Shown here piece by piece: positions 5,887 through 11,652 of a stretch of DNA of 11,652 bases. The DNA lies in NCBI GenBank assembly GCA_002435585.1, contig DJDY01000167.1:1-11652 (forward strand). The letters are read 5' to 3'. Position 1 is the first letter of the stretch, and each line of letters begins with the position of its first letter. Made by a program: the position numbers and the translations under genes. The DNA comes from Lachnospira sp. UBA5912. Its GTDB lineage: Bacteria; Bacillota; Clostridia; Lachnospirales; Lachnospiraceae. The notes beneath the pieces are model-generated. The model did no database searches, was not told where the DNA came from, and saw only the letters and a list, made by a program, of their open reading frames with translations.

Positions 5887-7197
5887 TTACGCTGTCTTCA
5901 TAGCTGCATCTGCTTCATCAATTTTCTTTCTTACAAGCTCACCATAATACTTATTCAGCTTTTCTTCATCCTTATACTGGCTATTGTCGGTATTTTTTAC
6001 ATATTCATCGACAGAAGCATCTAATATATTGCGAAGTTCACATTCTGCCATATTATAAGCTGCTCTTTTAGCAAACACAAGACTTTCAAGCAGCGAATTA
6101 CTTGCCAGCCTGTTTCTTCCATGAACACCATTACATGCTGTTTCACCAATTGCATATAACCTGTCCATAGATGTCTTACTTTCATAGTCAACCTTTATTC
6201 CACCCATAAAATAATGCTGCGCCGGAACTACTGGTATACACTCTTTAGTAACATCATATCCATGTTCATAACAATACTGCACTATATTAGGAAAATGGGT
6301 CTTTAATTCAGCCGCTGGAATTGTGCGAAGATCTTCCCATACATGATCAGTTCCATCCTTTTTCATCTGCTCATATATAGCCTGTGTAAGAAGATCTCTT
6401 GGTAGAAGTTCATTCACAAAACGCTTTCCATTCTTATCATAAAGCTTTGCTCCCTCTCCCCTTACTGACTCTGATATAAGAAAACTCCTGTCCTTATCAT
6501 TCTTAGAATAAAATGTAGTAGGATGTATCTGAACATAATTAATATCCTTTACTGCAACATTATGTTTGATAGCTACTGCAACAGCATCACCTGTAAGGTG
6601 TCTGAAGTTTGTTGAATGGCGGTATAATCCACCTATTCCACCAGCAGCAAGCACGGTTGCATCTGCCTTTACATTCACTATACTTCCATCTTCACATCTT
6701 ATAACGGCTCCAAGGCACTCGTTACCTCTTGATATTATATCTAACATACGTGTATTTTCCAGAAGAACAACATTAGGAAGTTCTCTTACCCTGTCAAGTA
6801 GATGGCTTGTTATTTCCTTACCAGTTACATCCTCATGAAAAATAATCCTGTTACTACTGTGTGCTCCTTCTCTTGTATATGCAAGATTACCATCTTCATC
6901 CTTCTTAAAGTCTGCTCCGGCAGCTATAAGGTCTTTCACAACATCCCTTGAAGAACGTATCATTATCTCAACCGACTTCTTATCATTCTCATAATGTCCA
7001 GCTTTCATAGTATCTTCAAAATAGCTGTCATAGTCAGACTCATCCTTTAGCATACACATGCCTCCCTGTGCAAGAAATGAATCACTGCTTTCTGCATCTG
7101 ACTTGGTTATCATAAGTATTTTCTTATCTCTTGGAAGATTAAGGGCAAGATAAAGTCCTGAACATCCACATCCTATTATTAATACATCTGTTTTCAT
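5887..7197 (-). CDS. nadB: L-aspartate oxidase (short form, 436 aa)
   Basis: Flavoprotein that oxidises L-aspartate to iminoaspartate, which NadA condenses with dihydroxyacetone phosphate; in anaerobes fumarate rather than oxygen is the likely electron acceptor. Landmarks: Rossmann FAD motif GCGCSG (9-14), SSDSFLAQGGM (37-47), REGAHSSNR (109-117), HPTTFY (225-230), RGEGAKL (246-252), RDLLTQAI (267-274), the VPAQHYFMGGI block with His328 (324-334), and GETACNGVHGRNRLASNSLLES (351-372), the FAD-contacting signature of the family. E. coli and Bacillus NadB have about 530-540 residues; here the C-terminal helical domain is reduced to about 60 residues after the signature, without any frameshift. 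ATG at 7197 is the natural start for MKTDVLIIGCG, but the nearest GGAG (7212-7215) is 14 bases away, suggesting weak initiation. It lies 89 bases after nadA, probably in the same transcript. Confidence 0.95.
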   Translation of the reverse strand: MKTDVLIIGCGCSGLYLALNLPRDKKILMITKSDAESSDSFLAQGGMCMLKDESDYDSYFEDTMKAGHYENDKKSVEIMIRSSRDVVKDLIAAGADFKKDEDGNLAYTREGAHSSNRIIFHEDVTGKEITSHLLDRVRELPNVVLLENTRMLDIISRGNECLGAVIRCEDGSIVNVKADATVLAAGGIGGLYRHSTNFRHLTGDAVAVAIKHNVAVKDINYVQIHPTTFYSKNDKDRSFLISESVRGEGAKLYDKNGKRFVNELLPRDLLTQAIYEQMKKDGTDHVWEDLRTIPAAELKTHFPNIVQYCYEHGYDVTKECIPVVPAQHYFMGGIKVDYESKTSMDRLYAIGETACNGVHGRNRLASNSLLESLVFAKRAAYNMAECELRNILDASVDEYVKNTDNSQYKDEEKLNKYYGELVRKKIDEADAAMKTA

Positions 7198-7286
7198 AGT
7201 TTCAATTTATTCTCCATTCTGCTAACCAATAATACTATTCCTGTTATGTAAAAATCTGTTTTATACTGATATTAATATTACATATT

Positions 7287-8195
7287 TTACTTTGCCGCAA
7301 GCTCAAGCATTCTGTTAAGCGGCTTCATAGCATAGTCTGCAAGTTCTTTATCAACAAACACTTCGTTAGTATCATTTTCAAGGACATCTAACACCTTATC
7401 AAGTGTTACCTTTTTCATATTTACACATATCTGGTCTGGCTTAACTGTGTAAAGCTTTTTATCCGGTGCTTTCTTTCTTATCTCATTAAACACACCGTCC
7501 ACAGTTCCTATGATAAACTCGTCTGCATCTGTATCCACTACATAATCTATTATTCCTGATGTACTTCCAACATAATCCGCAAGCTCTAATACATCCTCCG
7601 TACACTCAGGATGTGCCGCGAACTTAGCATATGGATGTTCTGCCTTTGCTTTTTCTACCATATTTTTAGTTATAACTACATGTCTTGGGCAGCAGCCATT
7701 ATTAAATATGAAATTCTTATCTGGACATTGTTTTGCTACAAAATGTCCTAAATTCCTGTCAGGAATAAAGAATATATTCTTATTAGGCAGATTCTTAACT
7801 ATTTTAACCGCATTAGATGATGTAACACATACATCTGAATATTTTTTCAATTCTGCTGTTGAGTTGATATAGCAGACAACTGCCAGATCATCGAACTGTC
7901 CACGAAGCTTAAGTATTTCATCTTTATCCGCCATGTGTGCCATAGGACAGTCTGCATTCATATCAGGCATAAACACTCTTTTATCAGGATTAAGAATCTT
8001 GGCACTTTCACCCATGAACTCAACCCCTGCAAATATAATTCTATCCTGGCTCACCTTTGTTGCCACTTTGCTTAAATAAAATGAATCTCCTATATAATCA
8101 GCAACATCCTGAACATCCTCATCTACATAATAATGTGCAAGAATTACTGCATTTTTTTCTTTCTTTAACTTTTCAATATCACTTACTATAGACAT
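7287..8195 (-). CDS. nadA: Quinolinate synthase
   Basis: A [4Fe-4S] enzyme that condenses iminoaspartate with dihydroxyacetone phosphate to quinolinate; oxygen sensitive, cytoplasmic. The 302-residue length is typical of the short NadA form. Landmarks: LAHYYVDEDVQDVADYIGDS (19-38) with substrate-site His21 and Tyr23, FMGESAKILNP (60-70), cluster cysteines Cys83 (ADCPMA), Cys168 or Cys169 (GCCPRH) and Cys257 (DQICVN), spaced as in the structurally known Thermotoga enzyme, plus CYINSTAE (108-115), VTSSNA (124-129), HPEC (195-198) and GSTSGI (210-215). ATG at 8195 has AGGAG about seven bases upstream. It is first in the nad operon, behind a near-consensus promoter with a NiaR-type operator, so niacin should turn the operon off. 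Confidence 0.96.
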   Translation of the reverse strand: MSIVSDIEKLKKEKNAVILAHYYVDEDVQDVADYIGDSFYLSKVATKVSQDRIIFAGVEFMGESAKILNPDKRVFMPDMNADCPMAHMADKDEILKLRGQFDDLAVVCYINSTAELKKYSDVCVTSSNAVKIVKNLPNKNIFFIPDRNLGHFVAKQCPDKNFIFNNGCCPRHVVITKNMVEKAKAEHPYAKFAAHPECTEDVLELADYVGSTSGIIDYVVDTDADEFIIGTVDGVFNEIRKKAPDKKLYTVKPDQICVNMKKVTLDKVLDVLENDTNEVFVDKELADYAMKPLNRMLELAAK

Positions 8196-8239
8196 GTGTA
8201 TCTCCTTTTTTATTCAAATTTCATTTACAAATTTCACAA

Positions 8240-8268
8240 AGTATACTACATAACTTTACATGTGACAA
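8240..8268 (-). promoter_or_regulatory. Promoter of the nadABC operon
   Basis: On the minus strand TTGTCA (8263-8268), 17 bases, TATACT (8240-8245); each hexamer matches consensus at five of six. The start point would be near 8233, giving a leader of about 38 bases. The -35 lies inside the NiaR-type operator. Confidence 0.75.
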
Positions 8269-8280
8269 GACAGTTGTAAA
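8255..8280. promoter_or_regulatory. NiaR-type operator overlapping the nadA -35
   Basis: Outer dyad TTTACA (8255-8260) and TGTAAA (8275-8280) encloses GTGACAAGACA. The 23 bases 8257-8279 agree at 20 positions with the streptococcal NiaR consensus as I remember it (core GTGTMTWGACA). It covers the -35, as expected for a repressor site, and niaR is the last gene of the same cluster. Confidence 0.7.
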
Positions 8281-8343
8281 TATTTTCTGTAAAAATACAA
8301 TCAACAATACTTCAAATTAAAGGAAAGAAATATGCCAGAATAT

Positions 8344-8485
8344 AATGTAGACATTTTAAGAGTAAATTTTAAAAAATACATATAAAAAAGAAGTTATGCC
8401 CATAAAACCGCGTTTTTACGAACATAACTTCTATTATAACTGACTCTGAAAATGCCAATATTTTCACTCAAAATGTCTACATTTT
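8344..8485. repeat. Pair of inverted dyads flanking a terminator
   Basis: AATGTAGACATTTT (8344-8357) is the exact reverse complement of 8470-8483, 14 of 14 bases, over a span of about 140 bases. Each arm is itself a dyad: AATGT-AG-ACATT on the left, and AAAATGT-CT-ACATTTT (8470-8485, perfect 7-2-7) on the right. The terminator hairpin lies between them. They may be two binding sites for one regulator or the ends of a small palindromic element; no target-site duplication is visible. Confidence 0.55.
8384..8432 (-). terminator. Strong terminator of the MetE-like gene
   Basis: Arms AGAAGTTATG (8389-8398) and CATAACTTCT (8423-8432) pair perfectly over ten bases. Inside, a second stem of TAAAAC against GTTTTTA nearly completes one long hairpin. 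On the minus strand the stem runs straight into five T's (8384-8388) and further T-rich sequence. It lies about 145 bases past the stop at 8578 and isolates nadA from upstream read-through. Confidence 0.8.
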
Positions 8486-8577
8486 CATGTCAAGTTCTTT
8501 TATAATGATTATTTTTATTGGGATGTTTTTATTTTGCTTAATATAAAGCTACTTTTTCTAATAGCAAATGAAATGTC

Positions 8578-9687
8578 TTATCCCCACACTTTTTCAGCAA
8601 TCTTTTTAACAAGTCTTAACTTAGCCCACTGTTCTTCTTCTGTAAGCTTATTTCCTATCTCACATGAAGCAAAACCACACTGTGGACTTAAGCATAATCT
8701 GTCAAGTGGTATATACTTTGCAGCCTCATGTACTCTGTCAATAACAGACTGCTCATCCTCTAACACTGGGGACTTGGTTGTTATAAGACCTAACACCACC
8801 TTCTTATCACCAGTAACATTCTTAAGTGGTTCAAAACCGCCTGAACGCTCATCATCATACTCAAGATAATATGCGTTAACATTCTCTTTAGCAAAAAGTG
8901 TAGCGGCAACACCTGTATACGCACCGCTGCTTGCATATGTAGAATGGAAGTTACCACGGCATACGTGGGTATTAATAACAAGATCTTTTGGCTTTCCCTC
9001 TATAGCCTTGTTATTGATGTCAAGAAGTGTATTCTTGATCTTCTCAAGTCCTGCTGGTGTTGTTCCGAAAAACTTGCATGCAGATGGATCAACAACCATT
9101 CCCCATGAGCAGTCATCAAACTGAAGATTGCGGCAGCCTGCTGCATATACATCCTTTATGAATTCTTTATATCCATTGGCTATATCCTCAGCTACCTGCT
9201 CAGGTGTTTCATAGAACTTCTTAGTATTACCCCATGCAAAAGGCATAATCATCTGCTCTAAGAACTGTGCAGGTGCAGGTATTGTAAGCTTTGCAACCGT
9301 ATTGTCATCCTCAAACTGCTGTACGAACTTAAAATGTTCTATAAATGGATGTGTCTTATATACAACCTTCCCTGTAAGATATGTGTCATCTATCATGGCA
9401 GCTTCACCATGGAACGGAAGACCTGTTTCTGTCTTGGAATGTCCTACTCCATCAAAAGCCCACATAAAATCCAGATGCCATGTGGCTCTTCTGAACTCTC
9501 CATCTGTTATTGCGTGAAGTCCAACTTCCTTTTCCTTCTTTATAAGCTCTGTTATTGCCTTATCTTCAACACTTTTTAACTCTTCCTCTGTAATACTTCC
9601 AGCTTCATAATCTCTTCTTGCTTTCTTTAAGCTTTCAGGTCTTAAAAAGCTTCCTACATGATCAAATCTGAATGGTGTACTTATCAT
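8578..9687 (-). CDS. MetE-like cobalamin-independent methionine synthase family protein (YxjG/YxjH type)
   Basis: A 369-residue stand-alone homologue of the catalytic half of MetE; the N-terminal half of full MetE is absent. The family transfers a methyl group to a thiol, in MetE to homocysteine, using zinc. Zinc ligands are visible: THVCRGN (His241, Cys243), YLEYD (Glu276) and SPQCGFAS (Cys337). Other landmarks are DHVGSFLRP near the N-terminus (9-17), DGEFRR (62-67), and QFDDCSW (189-195) where MetE has QxDEP. Bacillus YxjG and YxjH are the closest named relatives; their methyl donor is not settled. I chose ATG at 9687 because AGGAG (9697-9701) lies nine bases upstream; an in-frame TTG at 9696 abuts that site and cannot be the start. 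It is a single-gene unit with promoter 9821-9848, a MET-box-like operator and its own terminator; the LysR gene upstream is its probable regulator. Confidence 0.88.
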   Translation of the reverse strand: MISTPFRFDHVGSFLRPESLKKARRDYEAGSITEEELKSVEDKAITELIKKEKEVGLHAITDGEFRRATWHLDFMWAFDGVGHSKTETGLPFHGEAAMIDDTYLTGKVVYKTHPFIEHFKFVQQFEDDNTVAKLTIPAPAQFLEQMIMPFAWGNTKKFYETPEQVAEDIANGYKEFIKDVYAAGCRNLQFDDCSWGMVVDPSACKFFGTTPAGLEKIKNTLLDINNKAIEGKPKDLVINTHVCRGNFHSTYASSGAYTGVAATLFAKENVNAYYLEYDDERSGGFEPLKNVTGDKKVVLGLITTKSPVLEDEQSVIDRVHEAAKYIPLDRLCLSPQCGFASCEIGNKLTEEEQWAKLRLVKKIAEKVWG

Positions 9688-9723
9688 ATTATCCAACTCC
9701 TGCCTTTCTTTAACTCATAATTG

Positions 9724-9766
9724 TGGTTCGTTTTTATCAATTACAACTTGATTACTATATGAACCA
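9724..9766 (-). ncRNA. Possible structured leader of the MetE-like gene
   Basis: In the roughly 125-base leader, TGGTTC pairs with GAACCA (9724-9729 with 9761-9766), and inside ATCAA pairs with TTGAT (9736-9740 with 9748-9752) around a seven-base loop. It ends about 23 bases before the AGGAG. It does not resemble an S-box (SAM-I) or any riboswitch I know, and there is no T-run, so any control would be of translation. AT-rich DNA makes chance stems common. Confidence 0.3.
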
Positions 9767-9820
9767 GCATTATTTTTATTTTTTCGTTGGACTTAATATA
9801 ACATTTGATTTACATCATGT

Positions 9821-9848
9821 ATAATACTTAAACTTTTATGTTTGTCAT
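9821..9848 (-). promoter_or_regulatory. Probable promoter of the MetE-like gene
   Basis: On the minus strand ATGACA (9843-9848), 16 bases, TATTAT (9821-9826); each hexamer matches five of six. The start point would be near 9814. The -35 overlaps the last three bases of the MET-box-like dyad, the usual geometry for LysR-type activation. Confidence 0.55.
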
Positions 9849-9862
9849 AGTTTAAAGCTATG
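9846..9862. promoter_or_regulatory. MET-box-like operator for a MtaR/MetR-type LysR regulator
   Basis: CATAGTTTAAAGCTATG is a 17-base dyad (CATAG against CTATG perfect, interior nearly so). The MET-box reported for streptococcal MtaR/MetR is TATAGTTTSAAACTATA; 13 of the 16 non-central positions agree. It lies upstream of a methionine-synthase-like gene and next to a LysR gene of that type. Confidence 0.65.
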
Positions 9863-9975
9863 GCACAATCTATATACTAATTATTTTTCTTTATATTATA
9901 TGATATGAGTGTTCCGTGTAAAAAAGTCTTTTTCTGCATGCAAAACAACTGTTTATACTTTTGATACTTACATCA

Positions 9976-10878
9976 TTACATATAAATATACCGCTTCAAC
10001 GCTTCCACATATATCTCACCTAACCGGCTGAGTGAAACATTCTTATGTGTAATATAACCTATATGCATTCCCCCCTCTCCTTCAAGCGGAACTGCTATTA
10101 TGTCTTTTCCATTTAGTTCTTCATCTATAACACCACTGCACACTGTAAATCCGTTCAGACCAATTAACAGATTAAAAAGTGTTGCCCTGTCACGGACTCT
10201 TATATTCTTTTTCTTCTCTTCAACAGAAAATATTTCCTCAGAATAGTAAAATGAGTTATGTTCTCCCTGTTCAAAAGAAAGATATGGATAATCCTGAAGC
10301 TCATTCATTGTAACCTTGTCCCTTTTAGCTAAAGGATGCCTTCTGCTTATGAATACATGTGGCTCTGCCTGCATAAGCTCATGAAATACAAGATTATGTG
10401 ACCTAATCTCCTTTTCAAGTACAACTCTGTTGAAATCATTCATATAAAGTACACCTATCTCGCTCTTCATCATAGCCACATCCTCAATAATCTCATAGGT
10501 CTGCGTTTCACGGAAACTAAAATCATATTCATCGTGCCCGTACTTCTTTATAAGGTCAACAAATGCATTAACAGCAAATGAATAGTGCTGTGTAGACACA
10601 CAAAATTCCTGCTTTCCACCATTACCACCTTTGTATCTGTCTTCTAAAAGTGCTGCCTGTTCTAACACCTGTCTTGCATATCCTAGGAAATCCTCTCCAT
10701 CCTTTGAAATATGTATTCCTTTATTGGTTCTGTCGAATATTTTTATATTCATCTCTTTTTCAAGCTCATGAATTGCATTTGTGAGGCTTGGCTGTGATAT
10801 AAACAATCTTGAAGCAGCCTCTGTTATCGTACCAGTTTCGGCCACCATAATTATGTATTTTAATTGTTGTAATGTCAT
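9976..10878 (-). CDS. LysR-family transcriptional regulator (MtaR/MetR/CmbR-like)
   Basis: A 300-residue DNA-binding regulator. Residues 1-60 are the LysR winged helix-turn-helix: MTLQQLKYIIMVAETGTITEAASRL, SQPSLTNAIHELEKEMNIKIFDR, then GIHISKDGEDF. A linker helix (about 62-82) leads into a two-lobed periplasmic-binding-like effector domain. Closest by eye are Firmicute regulators of sulfur amino acid genes (CmbR/FhuR, MtaR), which sense O-acetylserine, homocysteine or related compounds; the effector here is not known. I preferred ATG at 10878, with GGGGA about six bases upstream and the standard MTLQQLKY start; ATG at 10890 would add MGIH. It is encoded directly upstream of the MetE-like gene, same strand, separated by about 290 bases that contain the MET-box-like dyad, so that gene is the likely target. 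Its own promoter was not convincing. Confidence 0.87.
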   Translation of the reverse strand: MTLQQLKYIIMVAETGTITEAASRLFISQPSLTNAIHELEKEMNIKIFDRTNKGIHISKDGEDFLGYARQVLEQAALLEDRYKGGNGGKQEFCVSTQHYSFAVNAFVDLIKKYGHDEYDFSFRETQTYEIIEDVAMMKSEIGVLYMNDFNRVVLEKEIRSHNLVFHELMQAEPHVFISRRHPLAKRDKVTMNELQDYPYLSFEQGEHNSFYYSEEIFSVEEKKKNIRVRDRATLFNLLIGLNGFTVCSGVIDEELNGKDIIAVPLEGEGGMHIGYITHKNVSLSRLGEIYVEALKRYIYM

Positions 10879-10995
10879 ATGAATCCCCATTTCTTCACGT
10901 ATTAGATTTTAAACTCTTATTCCATGATATAATTGCAGTCTTTCCTGCCTCACAGTCACCCATCTACTACCATAGTAATATTACTTGGTTTACTT

Positions 10996-11652
10996 TTAAA
11001 TCTCCTGATTGACAAGTACATCACATTTTACAGGAATACAGATTTCAGTTACGAATTTTTTGGGATCATTTGTGATACCATAATCAATCAGTGTTATCTC
11101 ACGGGAAAATCCAACAATCTGCATCTGATGTTTTTTAATATAATCCAGTAATTTCTTATACTGTACTGGAGCTTCTGCATGGCTGCCACAAAAGCAGAGA
11201 CGGACACATAATGACTCCATCACATGCATTGTTTCTCCATCATATATATCTTCGTCATCCAGAATTAAAAAGATGCCATCGTATTTTTGGTACTCTGCTG
11301 TCTGCAAATGTTCTAACGAAATACCAAGTCCAACTTTACCAAGAAATACAACTGCCTCTGCCTGTGACTGATCCAGCTTTCTGATAGGAGCTTCCATGTC
11401 TTGTGAACCTTCTATTTTCATAGAAGCATCCACCCACACCATCCTGACCTCTGGAAGCGTTTCTAATGTCACAGTATCCAACATCATGCTCTGTGCTTCT
11501 GATAAACCATTTAAACGGTGGTTTATTTTCTGTTCAATACGCTTTAATTCCTGCTGTTTTTTCAAAACAATCTTTTTTTGTTGCATCAGCTTTTCTTCTA
11601 TGTTGCTTATGTCCTTGTTTTTTAGGAAATCCTCTATTTCAGCTAATGGCAT
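10996..11652 (-). CDS. MerR-family regulator with GyrI-like effector domain (C-terminal part, cut by window edge)
   Basis: 218 residues are visible; the frame reaches the window edge open. The ATG at 11650-11652 is probably internal, because MPLAEIEDFL corresponds to the third helix region of the MerR DNA-binding domain, and the preceding helix-turn-helix is missing. Next comes a basic coiled-coil dimerisation helix (about 18-50), then a GyrI/BmrR-type ligand-binding domain to the end, with YKKLLDYIKKHQMQIVG, a conserved-type Glu in SREITLIDYGITNDP, and FVTEICIPV. Such proteins often respond to drugs or other lipophilic cations and activate efflux genes by untwisting promoters with long spacers. 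The target gene is not in view; if autoregulated or divergently paired, it lies to the right. The gene ends 105 or so bases before the LysR gene. Confidence 0.82.
   Translation of the reverse strand: MPLAEIEDFLKNKDISNIEEKLMQQKKIVLKKQQELKRIEQKINHRLNGLSEAQSMMLDTVTLETLPEVRMVWVDASMKIEGSQDMEAPIRKLDQSQAEAVVFLGKVGLGISLEHLQTAEYQKYDGIFLILDDEDIYDGETMHVMESLCVRLCFCGSHAEAPVQYKKLLDYIKKHQMQIVGFSREITLIDYGITNDPKKFVTEICIPVKCDVLVNQEI

Larger units (their letters stand above)
8196..8577. other. Intergenic region nadA to MetE-like gene (382 bp without a gene)
   Basis: From low to high coordinate it holds the nadA leader and ribosome site, the nadA promoter with NiaR-type operator (8240-8280), a palindromic arm (8344-8357), the terminator of the MetE-like gene (8384-8432), the matching opposite arm (8470-8485), and about 90 bases of AT-rich 3' sequence. 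No coding frame with a ribosome site was found on either strand. Confidence 0.6.

Noticed and set aside
8344..8485. Calling the 140-bp inverted-repeat segment a MITE
   Set aside because: No target-site duplication is visible, and the internal part is explained as a terminator; kept as an inverted repeat only.
8534..8869. Plus-strand frame of 111 codons at the end of the MetE-like gene
   Set aside because: Mostly antisense to the conserved zinc-site region; no promoter and no ribosome site.
9688..9696. TTG start for the MetE-like protein
   Set aside because: The AGGAG site directly touches this TTG, leaving no spacer; the ATG nine bases on is properly placed.
9697..9860. S-box (SAM-I) riboswitch ahead of the MetE-like gene
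   Set aside because: The conserved CUCUUAUC-type core and multi-stem junction are absent; the hairpin present is much simpler.
10974..10985. Perfect 12-bp palindrome AGTAATATTACT between the MerR and LysR genes
   Set aside because: Pure AT-rich dyad of a kind expected by chance; no promoter could be fitted to it.

Overview
This window is low-GC, and every gene I can support lies on the minus strand, so the region reads right to left. Codon use, Shine-Dalgarno-type ribosome sites, GluRS of a clostridial type and a NiaR-regulated nadA-nadB-nadC cluster all suggest a Firmicute, most likely a Lachnospiraceae gut anaerobe. That assignment is by family resemblance only; no marker gene fixes the species.

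Right edge to left. (1) 10996-11652: the C-terminal part of a MerR-family regulator with a GyrI-like ligand-binding domain, cut by the window edge. (2) 9976-10878: a LysR-family regulator of the MtaR/MetR/CmbR type, followed by (3) a single-gene unit, 8578-9687, encoding a YxjG/YxjH-type cobalamin-independent methionine synthase-like zinc protein. Its promoter carries a dyad very close to the streptococcal MET-box, placed just upstream of and overlapping the -35, so the LysR protein is its likely regulator. A strong hairpin plus T-run ends this unit. (4) 3967-8195: the de novo NAD set nadA (quinolinate synthase), nadB (short L-aspartate oxidase) and nadC (quinolinate phosphoribosyltransferase), then the niacin-responsive repressor niaR. 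The nadA promoter is near-consensus and overlapped by a NiaR-type operator. niaR has its own likely promoter, and a long imperfect hairpin element of unknown nature sits between nadC and niaR. (5) 2242-3711: a Cof-type HAD phosphatase and, 18 bases on, a lipoprotein with a LprI/DUF1311-type C-terminal region, behind a consensus promoter. (6) 264-1919: gltX, with a long leader, a promoter and a perfect dyad over the presumed start point. (7) 1-161: the start of queF (preQ0 reductase), separated from gltX by degenerate ~30-bp tandem repeats.

The genes are ordinary core metabolism; no mobile element, CRISPR array, RNA gene or defence cassette is visible. What deserves attention is between the genes: two regulator-operator pairings that can be read straight from the sequence (NiaR with nadA, LysR with the MetE-like gene), an unexplained hairpin element at 4664-4726, two dyads flanking the terminator at 8384-8432, an operator-like palindrome at the gltX start point, and a structured leader before the MetE-like gene.
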